Assembly (NCBI GenBank): GCA_017462565.1
Contig: JAFTQW010000046.1
Coordinates: 1 to 36,891, forward strand
Origin: Ruminococcus sp.
Lineage (GTDB): Bacteria > Bacillota > Clostridia > Oscillospirales > Ruminococcaceae
Reading direction: 5' to 3'
DNA length: 36,891 bases
In this document: positions 5,996 through 14,358 of the stretch, in pieces
Position numbering within the stretch: position 1 is the stretch's first letter
How the letters are laid out: each line of letters starts with the position of its first letter
Program-made: the position numbers and the translations under genes
Notes under the pieces: model-generated
The model's input: only the letters and a program-made list of their open reading frames with translations
What the model was told of the DNA's origin: nothing
Database searches by the model: none

Positions 5996-6784
5996 TTATG
6001 CTACCTTGCCGTTCGCCACATTCTCAACAAGTTCAATAGAAACTTTGAGAGAATTAGCAATTTCTTCATATGTCAGTTTTCCGAGCATGAGAAGTGCTTT
6101 AATAGCATCAATTTTTTCTTCATAGACTTTTTCATTCGCACGTTCTTCAACTATTTTACACATTTCGCTCATACCTCCTTCGGTTTCCTTAAAATGGCGG
6201 AATCTTTCTATCAACTCTGAATTGTACATATCATCTGCATGAACGCACTTGAAATCATGCATCAATCTGCCGATGCTGTCATTTGGATTCTCATAAGCAC
6301 CATTCACAAATATAATATGCGCTTCATCACCTAAATACTCTCCCGTTTCTTCACATCGTCTGTCAAAATGATACAGCGGCAAATCCCTGCCCATCACATC
6401 GTTTTCAGTGATGAATATGACAAACGTCTCAGAAAGCTGATCAAACTTCTCTTTTTTCTTCAGAAGTTTGGTATCAAGCATACTGCTGTGAAACCTTGCT
6501 CTTTTAGGTGAAGCTCCTACATCTGCCCGCTGCACCTCAATATTGTACTTCTTGCCTAACTGATCTTCTGCATAGATATCCAGTGTAATAGAACGACCCG
6601 CTAAACTTCTGTACTCACTTTGTGTTTCACTTCGAAGTATTTTCAAATCATTTCTTTGCAGAATGACGCTGAGGATGAAGTGGACGCCGTCCGGATTATC
6701 ATTGAAATAAAGCCTCAAAAAATCATCATCGATCAAGCGCAGCTGCTCAGCCGTTCTTCGGTTCTTTTCTTGTTCTGTCGCCAT
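5996..6784 (-). CDS. Rpn family PD-(D/E)XK nuclease (recombination-promoting nuclease/putative transposase)
   Basis: The 262-residue protein has the family core: an N-terminal LRLIDDDFLRLYFND, then LDIYAEDQLGKKYNIEVQRA, which holds the D...ExQ nuclease residues, then KRARFHSSMLDT and a strand FVIFITENDVMG. The C-terminal helical part, ANEKVYEEKIDAIKALLMLG followed by TYEEIANSL, is typical of Rpn proteins. They are DNA endonucleases linked to recombination and possibly phage defence. The start at 6784 (MATEQEK) has an AAAGGGTG site; the longer frame begins with a weak codon. The gene is intact, solitary, and has its own terminator. Confidence 0.85.
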   Translation of the reverse strand: MATEQEKNRRTAEQLRLIDDDFLRLYFNDNPDGVHFILSVILQRNDLKILRSETQSEYRSLAGRSITLDIYAEDQLGKKYNIEVQRADVGASPKRARFHSSMLDTKLLKKKEKFDQLSETFVIFITENDVMGRDLPLYHFDRRCEETGEYLGDEAHIIFVNGAYENPNDSIGRLMHDFKCVHADDMYNSELIERFRHFKETEGGMSEMCKIVEERANEKVYEEKIDAIKALLMLGKLTYEEIANSLKVSIELVENVANGKVA

Positions 6785-7159
6785 TGGAATCACCCTTTCT
6801 GATCATTTATAGTATACCATATTCCCTTACTTTTTTCAAGTGATTTTTAAATAAATTTACCTCACAAAATTCGCTGAATCCATTTTTATACAATCCATTT
6901 TATTTTCCAGTGCTTCTTCAAACGCCCTATTCATCAGTTTGATCCTCCGTCACAAACCCGAAGTCTCAGCATTACCCTTAACGCTCACGGCTGGGATGAT
7001 GTGCAGGAACTGATTGCAGGCATCAATGCTATAGGAAAGTATGTCTGCCTGTATTGTTCGCCATTTTTTATGAAAATAGTAATTCCGTAGAAAAGTCCGG
7101 AATATTTCAGAGAATAAATGCGTACATTGAAAATATAATGTATTTTAAGGCGGTGCGTA
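6785..7159. other. Intergenic stretch with gene scraps
   Basis: No intact gene. At 6908-6932 a 25-bp stretch nearly matches 8610-8634 in the GshA remnant and reads NRAFEEALEN on the minus strand. On the plus strand about 6951-7087 an open stretch reads SITLNAHGWDDVQELIAGIN before a stop; it looks like the end of a protein I do not recognise. The promoter of the TspO gene must also lie here. Confidence 0.4.
6908..6932 (-). repeat. 25-bp near-identical copy of 8610-8634
   Basis: The two copies differ at one base and are in the same orientation. Both encode (N/K)-(R/K)-A-F-E-E-A-L. This points to a duplicated and decayed coding fragment. Confidence 0.5.
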
Positions 7160-7633
7160 ATGAAGAAAACAAAATGGACAGAGCTATTAATATTTATCAT
7201 CGGAACGGAGCTTGTCGGTGCACTTTCAAGTTTGTTATCAGGAAATTTCTCGTCCTTCTATGACGAACTTGTCAAGCCGCCACTTGCACCACTGGGAATT
7301 CTCTTTTCGATTGTGTGGGCAATCCTTTATGCTTTAATGGGAATATCAGCATATATGATCTATGTTTCAGATGCCGAAACCGGTAAAAAGGCCAAAGCTC
7401 TTACGCTGTATGCAGTGCAGCTGTTTGTAAATTTCATGTGGAGTATTGTGTTCTTCCGATTTGAACAAATAGGCGCAGCGGCCGCTGTTCTTATTCTGCT
7501 TATCATTCTTATAACTATGATGGTTGTGATATTCAAGAAAATTCGACCGCTGGCAGGACACCTAAACATACCATATTTACTCTGGGTGATATTCGCAGCA
7601 TATCTGAATATTGGATTTTTACTTCTGAACTAA
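7160..7633 (+). CDS. tspO: TspO/MBR family membrane protein
   Basis: The 157-residue protein has five hydrophobic segments and the TspO pattern: an N-terminal helix with IIGTELVGALSS, then YDELVKPPLAPLGILFSIVW, a tryptophan-rich third helix (VNFMWSIVFF) and a final helix ending in YLNIGFLLLN. TspO proteins bind tetrapyrroles and are linked to porphyrin handling and stress responses. A GGCGG site precedes the ATG. It is the only intact plus-strand gene between Rpn and the right-hand IS, and it stands between decayed genes. It has a strong terminator directly after the stop. Confidence 0.9.
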   Translation: MKKTKWTELLIFIIGTELVGALSSLLSGNFSSFYDELVKPPLAPLGILFSIVWAILYALMGISAYMIYVSDAETGKKAKALTLYAVQLFVNFMWSIVFFRFEQIGAAAAVLILLIILITMMVVIFKKIRPLAGHLNIPYLLWVIFAAYLNIGFLLLN

Positions 7634-8002
7634 GTCGATTGCAAGAGCAGTCGGCTCAGTTCTTTTTTTGGTGATTTTATAAAGGAAATTCTGATAAAGC
7701 TCGCACTGGACATTCTCATCCGGTATTGTGTGTTCAATTAGCCGCTTATCCAGTGCAGGAGTCAGATAATTTTTTCTGAAAGTCGGACAACGCGACAATC
7801 CAAGACGATTCATGATCTCAGCAGCTGAAAGTTCCTCATTACCTAACGCAGCAAGCAATCTGTTGACCGGACTATCTTGGTCACTGTCTTGGTCGGTTGA
7901 CCGACCAACAACATTTGTGTCTTTCAGCGTATCACAAAAACGTACAGCTATCCATTGAATGTTCCTTCTTAGTATTACATCAAACCTTTTCCGCTGCCCC
8001 AA
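7619..8002 (-). pseudogene. C-terminal remnant of a Fic family protein
   Basis: The useful part reads DQDSPVNRLLAALGNEELSA, then EIMNRLGLSRCPTFRKNYL and PALDKRLIEHTIPDE. This winged-helix end is the usual C-terminus of bacterial Fic (AMP-transferase) proteins that carry a DNA-binding tail. The Fic domain with its HPFxxGNGR motif is missing. The first 30 or so residues have no family look and overlap the end of the flavin reductase frame by 28 nt. It is a deletion remnant rather than a working gene. Confidence 0.6.
7627..7669 (+). terminator. Terminator of tspO
   Basis: GAACT (7627-7631) pairs with AGTTC (7658-7662), with an inner stem of AGTCGAT and GTCGGCT including G-U pairs. TTTTTTT follows at 7663-7669. 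Confidence 0.75.
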
Positions 8003-8534
8003 GCATCTCCGACCTTTTCGCCAATCACATGATATGCTCTGTTAAATGGATCGAAGCAAATCGGAGCAGCTTTGCTGACATCTACCTTACCGTCTGTGAG
8101 TGCGAATTCATCCACGCTGACATTTACTATCTCGCCTCTGAGAATGCAAGTTTCCTCATCATAGCTGATAACCCTGCACTCCATGCACACTGCCAGTTCA
8201 TTGATGATCGGTGCATTCACAAGCTCGCTTTTTGCGGCAGTAAATCCGGCTTTTGCAAACTTATCCTCAGTATTATTTCCGGAAACGATTCCGACATAAT
8301 CACATCCTGCAAAATGAGCCGCATCAGCCATGCTAATCGTAAACGCTCCTGTTTTTGCAAAATTCTTACAGGTTTTGTGATTCGGCGACAGACAAACCGA
8401 TACTTCATTTTCCTCGCTGATACCGCCCAAGCTGCGTTCATAGCATTGGGTTTACCATTCTCATCATACGTTGCAATAATGAAAACCGGCTGTGGATAGC
8501 AATAGGCCTTTGCTCCAAAATTTTTTCTGCTCAT
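7975..8534 (-). pseudogene. Flavin reductase family protein with a -1 frameshift
   Basis: A GGAGGAAG site precedes MSRKNFGAKAYCYPQPVFII. The reading follows the flavin reductase (FMN-binding split barrel) family to NAMNAAW, then the frame is lost. The next frame continues at once as GGISEENEVSVCLSPNHKTC and runs to the normal end, EKVGDAWGSGKGLM. The join is at a run of three G residues (complement of 8426-8428) where the family sequence NAAWGGI needs four. A single base is missing. Such enzymes reduce FMN with NAD(P)H. Everything else is intact, so the lesion is recent, a sequencing error, or a slippage-prone switch. Confidence 0.8.
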
Positions 8535-8561
8535 AGTAACTTCCTCCTGTATATAAAAATA

Positions 8562-9008
8562 TTACATTCTAATTATATCACCTTTTGGGGATTTATTCAA
8601 TATATTTTTCAGTGCTTCTTCAAACGCCTTATTCTGCTCCCCTGTCCGTTTGGGCATTCCTTTCAATATTCCGCCGCTTTGGCGAATCTTCTTACCGGAA
8701 TAGGCAACAGGGATTTCCGATGCGTCTGAAAAATACGGAGGATTTGAATAGACATGAAGCTTCTCACTGCTATCTGCAAGTTTTTTTCTTGCGGTCAAAT
8801 CCCATTCCGCAAGTTCTTCGATGGCATTTTTGACAGAATCATTTACGCCTGTAATAATTTCAAGCTGATTTTCGCAGAAGTCACGCTGCAAATGCGGATC
8901 ATCGAAAGGGTGAGAAGTTTGGGCAAGTCTGCCGTTTTTATCAATTCGGAGCGTTTCACGTTCCAATCCAAATCCGCCCTCAAAAAAATAGTTGCTGAAT
9001 GTATCCAT
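8562..9008 (-). pseudogene. N-terminal remnant of glutamate-cysteine ligase
   Basis: The start at 9008 (MDTFSNYFFEGGFGLERETL) has a GAGGTG site. FGLERETLRIDKNGRLAQTS, DRDFCENQ-like DFCENQLEIITG and SNPPYFSDASEIPVA match the first quarter of GshA/GshF glutamate-cysteine ligases, which make gamma-glutamylcysteine for glutathione. After about residue 105 the match ends and an unrelated tail (GMPKRTGEQNKAFEEALKNI) follows to a stop. The full enzyme needs more than 400 residues, so this is inactive. Part of the tail also occurs at 6908-6932. Confidence 0.75.
8610..8634 (-). repeat. 25-bp near-identical copy of 6908-6932
   Basis: See the partner copy. Here it forms part of the foreign tail of the GshA remnant. 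Confidence 0.5.
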
Positions 9009-9019
9009 CACATCACCTC

Positions 9020-9053
9020 AAAAGCGTCCGCCTGATAATATCAAGCAGACGCT
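9020..9053 (-). terminator. Terminator after the PaaK-like gene
   Basis: On the minus strand AGCGTCTGC pairs with GCGGACGCT (one G-U pair) across 13 nt and a short run of four T residues follows. It lies 11 nt past the paaK stop. Confidence 0.65.
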
Positions 9054-9063
9054 GCTTTTCAGA

Positions 9064-10407
9064 TTAAATTGTATAGTCCAATTTTCTTTCATCAATGATT
9101 CGCTTTGATTTATGCTCCGAACGTGTATCAAGACCACCGTCTGGATGTACAATAACTTTGTAAGGCTTTACGCCGATTCTTGCTTTTAATGCCGCTGAAA
9201 CCGTCTCTGCAACAGAATCATCAGATGCAGGATTATCAGAATTTTTCTCGATCTCAACAGAATATTTGCAGGTGAAATCCTTTTCAAATACACGAATAAG
9301 ATATTCGCCTGTCACGCCGTCAAGTTCTCTGATAACAGCCTCAATATCGCTTGGGAACACATTAACAGCCGAAACTATAAACATATCGTCCTTTCTGCCG
9401 TTGATGTGGATTCTGCCGTGAGTGCGTCCGCATTTGCAGGGCTTGTTATCTATGTAGCCGATGTCGCCTGTCTTGAAACGAATGAGAGGTCTTGCGTGTT
9501 TACGGAGTGTTGTAAACACCAGCTCGCCTACTTCACCGGGCGGCAGAATCTCACCTGTATGAATGTCAACCGTTTCCACAAGAATATGATTTTCTGCAAT
9601 GTGCAGACCGTCATGATACTCGCATTGTGCGGCACAAGCACCAAAAATATCGGAAAGTCCGTAAAAGTCGTAAACCTCAGCGCCCCATAGATCTTCAATT
9701 GCCTTTCGTGTTGCGTCAATAGAACCGCCAAGCTCTCCTGCAACGATAATTTTCTTAATAGACAAATCTTTTTTCGGATCGATGCCTGCTTTTTTCGCCT
9801 TTTCGCCCAACTGCCATGCATAGGACGGGCTTGTCCAGATAATTGTTGGCTGGTAGGTTTTCAGAATAAACAGCAGTCTTTCGCTGGGGAGAGTGCCGCC
9901 CCAGATACACAATGCACCAAGGTTCTGTGCGCCGATTACATCAGGACCACCAACATACAGGGAGAAATTCAGAGCGTGAACATAACGGTCATTTGGTCTC
10001 ATGCCCACCTGCCAAAACCAGCGGCTTTCTGTATCCTGAAATTCGTCAAAGTCCTTTTTAGTAAACGGACTCATTGTAGGCACTCCTGTCGAACCTGACG
10101 ATGTTGAAATAAACACAACATCTTCTTCGGGAACGGCACATAATTCACCAAGGAACGAGCCTACGCCTTGTGTGTCACGCTGCGTGGTCTTGTTAATGAA
10201 GGGAAACTTTTGAATATCGGCAAGAGTGTGAATATCCTCCGGCTTTACACCTGCTTCATCAAATGAACGCTTGTAATAGGGGGCGTTGTCATAAGCAAAC
10301 TTCACAATCTCTTTCAAATCTTCAAGCTGCTTCTTTTCAAGCTCCTCACGGGGCATTGTTTCAAGTTCCTCATTCCAGAATTTATTGTTAATGTCTTTTG
10401 TACTCAT
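9064..10407 (-). CDS. Phenylacetate-CoA ligase family protein
   Basis: This 447-residue adenylate-forming enzyme has the PaaK layout: YDNAPYYKRSFDEAGV near the start, the ATP motif STSSGSTGVPT (about 102), the acyl-adenylate motif YDFYGLSDIFG, RFKTGDIG and the hinge GRKDDMFIVSAVNVFPSDIE. It should join a carboxylic acid to CoA using ATP, giving AMP. The substrate could be phenylacetate, another aryl acid or a branched acid; the sequence does not say. Length is normal. The promoter carries the same palindrome as the sulfur genes and the ABC importer, so it is probably part of that regulon. Enzymes of this kind also act as generic carboxylate activators, for example F390 synthetase homologues, so the exact role is open. 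Confidence 0.85.
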   Translation of the reverse strand: MSTKDINNKFWNEELETMPREELEKKQLEDLKEIVKFAYDNAPYYKRSFDEAGVKPEDIHTLADIQKFPFINKTTQRDTQGVGSFLGELCAVPEEDVVFISTSSGSTGVPTMSPFTKKDFDEFQDTESRWFWQVGMRPNDRYVHALNFSLYVGGPDVIGAQNLGALCIWGGTLPSERLLFILKTYQPTIIWTSPSYAWQLGEKAKKAGIDPKKDLSIKKIIVAGELGGSIDATRKAIEDLWGAEVYDFYGLSDIFGACAAQCEYHDGLHIAENHILVETVDIHTGEILPPGEVGELVFTTLRKHARPLIRFKTGDIGYIDNKPCKCGRTHGRIHINGRKDDMFIVSAVNVFPSDIEAVIRELDGVTGEYLIRVFEKDFTCKYSVEIEKNSDNPASDDSVAETVSAALKARIGVKPYKVIVHPDGGLDTRSEHKSKRIIDERKLDYTI

Positions 10408-10453
10408 GTTACATTACCTCCAATTATTTCACAGGGGTTCCTGTTCTGTTATT

Positions 10454-10522
10454 ATTATATACCTATTTTGCCTATTTGTCTAATATGTATTATCTATAAC
10501 AAGCTATAGATTCAATCTATAG
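10454..10522 (-). promoter_or_regulatory. paaK promoter with LysR-type palindrome
   Basis: On the minus strand: perfect 19-bp palindrome CTATAGATTGAATCTATAG (10504-10522), 21 bp, -35 TAGACA (10477-10482), 17 bp, -10 TATAAT (10454-10459). The centre is about 67 bp before transcription start, the usual LysR recognition position. A TTATAG half-site lies between palindrome and -35. CCTATTTT and CCTATTTG (plus strand, from 10462) overlap the spacer and may bind the Rrf2 regulator. Confidence 0.7.
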
Positions 10523-10526
10523 TGCA

Positions 10527-11447
10527 TTACTTTCTCCAACGCAAAAGATACTGCTGAAATCTGTTAAACAGAAATGTCACAGCAATAACGACAATACCAA
10601 TGACCAGCAGACCGGTAATCGTGCGTGTATAATCGCCAAAGTCAGAGTAGTACTTGACATAATAGCCCATACCGTCCCTTGCTCCGATCATCTCGGCAGA
10701 CGTCAGGAGAATAAATGACACGCTGAGTCCCTGATTGCAGCCAAGGAAAATTTGCGGAAGTGATGCCGGAAGAATAACCGATGTCAGCATGGCAGGCTTT
10801 TTCACGTTCAGAACCTTTGCGGAATCCACGATTTTCTTGTCAACATTCAGTACACCACTCATTGTACCTGCAAATATTGGCCAGAACGATGCCAGAAAGA
10901 TTACAAATATCGAAACGGAACGGAATGTGGGTAAAAGTGCTATTCCGTATGGAATATATACGATTGGCGGAATAGAGCTGAAAAACTTTGTCAAATATGA
11001 TGCAGCGTTTCCAAGCCTCGCATTCAATCCAATCAGAAGCCCTAAAGGTATAGCCGCCACCACTGCCAGTAAAAATCCTTGAATGATAATTCCCACAGAG
11101 CTTTTTATATTGGTTAATATAACAGTTTTATCCTCCGCAAACTGAGAAATAACTTTTCCGGGAGCAGGAAAAAGTAAATCGTTAAGCAAATCAAATTTAG
11201 CTGTTACCAAAGTCCATACTGTCAGAAAGACATAAATAAAGCCAAAAATATCAAGTGTCAGCGACAACGATTCTTTTCTCTTTATCAAAAAGGACAATAT
11301 GATCACAACGGCTTCTGCAACAATTGCAAAAACAATCAAACTTGAAGTGCAAACTTCTTTTTGCGATTTATCAGGCAAAAGCTGTATAAGCATAAGAATT
11401 GTGAAAAAAATATGCGTCATTCTTAAAAATCTTGCTTTTATCGTCAT
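10527..11447 (-). CDS. ABC importer permease (SsuC/NrtB/TauC type)
   Basis: This 306-residue protein has at least six hydrophobic segments and the importer loop PASLPQIFLGCNQGLSVSFI followed by TSAEMIG, which is the EAA-type contact with the ATPase. The pattern is the BPD_transp_1 family of sulfonate, nitrate, taurine and related importers. An N-terminal extension with two more hydrophobic helices (about 12-75) is longer than usual for SsuC. It overlaps the ATPase gene by 4 nt, so all three importer genes form one operon. It ends 4 bp before the palindrome of the paaK promoter. Confidence 0.85.
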   Translation of the reverse strand: MTIKARFLRMTHIFFTILMLIQLLPDKSQKEVCTSSLIVFAIVAEAVVIILSFLIKRKESLSLTLDIFGFIYVFLTVWTLVTAKFDLLNDLLFPAPGKVISQFAEDKTVILTNIKSSVGIIIQGFLLAVVAAIPLGLLIGLNARLGNAASYLTKFFSSIPPIVYIPYGIALLPTFRSVSIFVIFLASFWPIFAGTMSGVLNVDKKIVDSAKVLNVKKPAMLTSVILPASLPQIFLGCNQGLSVSFILLTSAEMIGARDGMGYYVKYYSDFGDYTRTITGLLVIGIVVIAVTFLFNRFQQYLLRWRK

Positions 11448-12262
11448 AATACCACCTCATTTCCGCCGATCCTGTCGACAATATCGTGGTAGAACATGGA
11501 CAGCAGCCTGCTGCGGAATGCGGCATAATCTTTACGTGCAATCAACTCTTCACGATTTCTCGGACGCTCAAAGGGAACTGCTACAATATCATAAACTGTT
11601 CCCGGATGAGATGTCAGGACAACAATTTTATCGGAAAGAAAAATCGCTTCGTCAATGTCGTGGGTCACAAATACCACTGTTTTTTTATTTTCAGAGTTTT
11701 CTCCCTCCCACAATTTCAAAAGCAGCTCCTGCAATGCAATACGATTTTTCGCGTCAAGAGCGCTAAATGGTTCGTCCATAAGAAGAATTTCCGTATCCAT
11801 TGCCAACGCTCTTGCAATTGCTGCTCTTTGCTGCATACCGCCTGAAAGCTGGGAAGGATATTTATTTCTGAACTCGCTTAGTCCCACTTTGTCCAGAAAT
11901 TCATCTGCGACTTGCAGACGCTGCGTTCGGGATAATTCCTTTCGCACCTGCTGAATACCAAAAGCCACATTTTTTCGTGTTGTCATCCACGGAAAAAGGG
12001 AATAATGCTGAAACACAACGCTGCGATTGCTGCCAGTGCCATTCACCTTTTCACCGTCTATCAGCACCTCACCCTCCGCAGGTTTGTTGATGCCCTCTAA
12101 AACACTAAGAAGTGTGGACTTTCCACAGCCACTTGCACCGATAATGCTGACAAATTCGCCGTCATTGATAGGAAAGCTGACATTTTTCAAAGCCGTGAAG
12201 TTCTTCTTTTTCTCGATATAATCTACAGTCAGATTTCTAATTTCTATTTTACTCGTACTCAT
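11444..12262 (-). CDS. ABC importer ATPase (SsuB/NrtD/TauB type)
   Basis: Start chosen at 12262 (MSTSKIEIRNLTVDY), with an AGGAG site 8 nt upstream and a 14-nt overlap with the binding-protein gene. Walker A is GASGCGKST, the Q-loop is VVFQHYSLFPWM, the signature is LSGGMQQRAAIARAL, Walker B is ILLMDEPFSALD and the switch histidine is in VFVTHDIDEAI. These are all intact. It is a 272-residue nitrate/sulfonate/taurine-family ATPase that energises the neighbouring permease. Confidence 0.9.
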   Translation of the reverse strand: MSTSKIEIRNLTVDYIEKKKNFTALKNVSFPINDGEFVSIIGASGCGKSTLLSVLEGINKPAEGEVLIDGEKVNGTGSNRSVVFQHYSLFPWMTTRKNVAFGIQQVRKELSRTQRLQVADEFLDKVGLSEFRNKYPSQLSGGMQQRAAIARALAMDTEILLMDEPFSALDAKNRIALQELLLKLWEGENSENKKTVVFVTHDIDEAIFLSDKIVVLTSHPGTVYDIVAVPFERPRNREELIARKDYAAFRSRLLSMFYHDIVDRIGGNEVVL

Positions 12263-13316
12263 TGAAATGCTCCTGCAACTGATGATATATAGCATTATCT
12301 GGATTTTTCTTTATCACTTCTGCCAATGCGCTCTTGTATATATCTGTATTGTAAAGAGGTTCGATGTCATAATCCTCCGTATAGCCAAGTGCCACAATCG
12401 TATCTTTCAAGGCAAGCGTACCCTGCTTGTCGGGATCGGGACTGCTATAGCCATAACCGCCGTAAACCTCAGTACGAATATAATCTTCGTCAATATCGAT
12501 GTATTTCTTAACATATTTAATCGTGCCGTCTTCATTGGTTTGGGTGAAGTTATACGCACGAATTAAGGCACGCTCAAATGCTGTGAACTTCTCTGTGTTA
12601 TCTTTGAGATTGGACGTTGCAGCGACCTGACGGCAGCAGGGCTGATTCTGCAATGCAGGTTCTTCGGAGCATCTGTATACAATATCATAGCCTTGTCCCT
12701 CCGCAAGAGAGGCATATGGAGAGTAGACGGAAGCGGCATCAATGCTGTCATTCATTAGTGCGGCGTAGGCGTCCTTCTGACTGTCAAAATAAACGATGTT
12801 TACCTCATCACTGCCATCGCCAATAGAAATGCCTGCATCTTTCAGCAGAATTTGCAGCTCGGCATCCTGAATGCTGTTCTTGACCGATGCCACATTTCTG
12901 CCTTTGAGGATAGAAATGTCAACGGTGTCAGCATTTTTTGTAAATTCAGGCTTGATGACATAGCCATGACCATTTGTCATTGCACCGCCAAAGATAGTCA
13001 GATCGTGACCATTGCTTTGAAATGTCAAGGACGGAACAGAGCCGATAAATGCAACGTCTAATTTGCCTGATTCCAGACCATTTGAAAGTTCTGCCGCACT
13101 GGAAAACTGTGTCAATGTGGCATTTACTCCCTCATCTTTAAAGTAGCCTTCTTCTTGTGCTACAAATGCAAGCAGATGTGCCATTGAATTCAGATATCCA
13201 ATAGAAACATCATATTCAATTGAAACATCACTTTTTTCTGACTCATTTTTTCCGCAGCCTGTAAATGTACTAAGCAAGCTGAGTGCAACCACTCCTGCAA
13301 TAATTGATTTTTTCAT
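12249..13316 (-). CDS. Substrate-binding lipoprotein of the SsuA/NrtA/NMT1 type
   Basis: Start chosen at 13316 (MKKSIIAGVVALSLLS), preceded by GGTG. Residues 1-21 are a lipoprotein signal with cleavage at TFTGC. The mature part is the two-lobed periplasmic-binding type 2 fold (VSIGYLNSMAHLLAFVAQEE, GYFKDEGVNATL, LDVAFIGSVPSL). A QNQPCCRQVAA segment is like that in many NrtA/SsuA-type clostridial proteins. The family binds nitrate, sulfonates, taurine, thiamine precursors or aromatic acids. Promoter architecture shared with cysK and the Rrf2 regulator favours an organosulfur compound, but an aromatic acid for the neighbouring ligase is also possible. Confidence 0.85.
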   Translation of the reverse strand: MKKSIIAGVVALSLLSTFTGCGKNESEKSDVSIEYDVSIGYLNSMAHLLAFVAQEEGYFKDEGVNATLTQFSSAAELSNGLESGKLDVAFIGSVPSLTFQSNGHDLTIFGGAMTNGHGYVIKPEFTKNADTVDISILKGRNVASVKNSIQDAELQILLKDAGISIGDGSDEVNIVYFDSQKDAYAALMNDSIDAASVYSPYASLAEGQGYDIVYRCSEEPALQNQPCCRQVAATSNLKDNTEKFTAFERALIRAYNFTQTNEDGTIKYVKKYIDIDEDYIRTEVYGGYGYSSPDPDKQGTLALKDTIVALGYTEDYDIEPLYNTDIYKSALAEVIKKNPDNAIYHQLQEHFNEYE

Positions 13317-13349
13317 GTGATTCACCATTCCTTTCCTTCTGATAATTCT

Positions 13350-13418
13350 ATTATATACCTATTTTACATAGTTGTCCAATATGTATTATCTATAAAAAGC
13401 GATAGAGTGAATCTATAA
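13350..13418 (-). promoter_or_regulatory. ABC importer promoter with LysR-type palindrome
   Basis: On the minus strand: imperfect palindrome TTATAGATTCACTCTATCG (13400-13418), 21 bp, -35 TGGACA (13373-13378), 17 bp, -10 TATAAT (13350-13355). The block from the TTATAG half-site to the -35 is almost identical to that of the paaK promoter. CCTATTTT (plus strand) overlaps the core promoter. Confidence 0.7.
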
Positions 13419-13422
13419 GCGG

Positions 13423-13455
13423 AAAAATGGGCGAGCATATTGCTCACCCATTTTT
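13423..13455. terminator. Bidirectional terminator between LysR and importer
   Basis: AAAAATGGG and CCCATTTTT flank an inner GAGC/GCTC stem with a 4-nt loop and one mismatch. A and T runs at the two ends allow termination on both strands. It directly follows the LysR stop codon. Confidence 0.85.
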
Positions 13456-14354
13456 CAGACTTTCAAATATTCTTTCAGTTTTCTGATATATACATTTCCG
13501 ACTTCGCTTAGAAGTGCGTTTTTTCTCGTAATATAGCCGATCTCCATAATGCTGTCATCTTCAATTGGTACGGCAGCATAGTCATCACCGTTAAGACTGC
13601 CGCAAATAATTCCGGAGCAAAACGTGTAACCGTTCAGACCTTTCATCAGGTTCAGCATGGTGGAACGATCTGATGCTTTTATCACTCGTGCATAATCCGA
13701 TGTGCTGTAGATCTCCTCTGCAAAGTAAAACGAGCTTTTATCTCCCTGTTCAAAGGTCAGGCACGGATAGCTTTCAAGCTCCTCAAAAGTTATTTTTTTA
13801 CTGCTTGCAAGGGGATGTTCTTTCCAGAGGTAGACATAGACTCCGCAGTCAATGAGGTGATGAAACTCCAAATGATTTGTTTGCAGAATTTTAGTGATAA
13901 CCTGTCTGTTGAAGTCACTGAGATACAGCAGACCGATTTCACTTTTCATGGAAGCTACATCATTTATCACTTCAGGCGTTTTCGTTTCATAGACTGCAAA
14001 TTCATATTCAAAGGTGTCAAATTCCTTGACGGTGTTCACAAATGCCTTGACTGCAAAGGAGTAGTGCTGTGCAGAAACGCCGAACTTTTTCTTGACCTTT
14101 CCGCCTAAATATTTCTCCTGCAAGATTTCATACTGCTGATATAGCTGCCTTGCATAAGTCAAAAATTCTGCACCGTCAGCGGTTAGAGATACACCCTTTC
14201 CGCTGCGGTAAAAAATCGTAATTCCAATTTCCTTTTCAATCTCATGCACAGCGCTGGTCAAGGACGGCTGTGCGATAAAAAGCTGCTCTGCCGCTTTATT
14301 CATAGAGCCTGTGTCGGAAATGGTGATAATGTAATTTAATTGCTGTAAAGTCAT
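13455..14354 (-). CDS. LysR family transcriptional regulator
   Basis: The 299-residue protein has the LysR helix-turn-helix at the N-terminus (MTLQQLNYIITISDTGSMNK, EQLFIAQPSLTSAVHEIEKE, then RSGKGVSLTADGAEFL). The two-lobed effector domain starts at about 90. It is the last gene of the aminotransferase/oxidoreductase operon, 4 nt after the aminotransferase stop, and just upstream of the importer promoter on the same strand. The TATAG-rich palindromes at four promoters have the T-N11-A-like symmetry and the -67 position expected of its targets. The link from this protein to those sites is inference. The effector is unknown; LysR sulfur regulators often sense O-acetylserine or a related thiol metabolite. 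Confidence 0.9.
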   Translation of the reverse strand: MTLQQLNYIITISDTGSMNKAAEQLFIAQPSLTSAVHEIEKEIGITIFYRSGKGVSLTADGAEFLTYARQLYQQYEILQEKYLGGKVKKKFGVSAQHYSFAVKAFVNTVKEFDTFEYEFAVYETKTPEVINDVASMKSEIGLLYLSDFNRQVITKILQTNHLEFHHLIDCGVYVYLWKEHPLASSKKITFEELESYPCLTFEQGDKSSFYFAEEIYSTSDYARVIKASDRSTMLNLMKGLNGYTFCSGIICGSLNGDDYAAVPIEDDSIMEIGYITRKNALLSEVGNVYIRKLKEYLKV

Positions 14355-14358
14355 GATA

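Noticed and set aside
1-6000. CRISPR array
   Set aside because: No regularly spaced direct repeats were seen; the repeats present are inverted pairs and recombinase sites.
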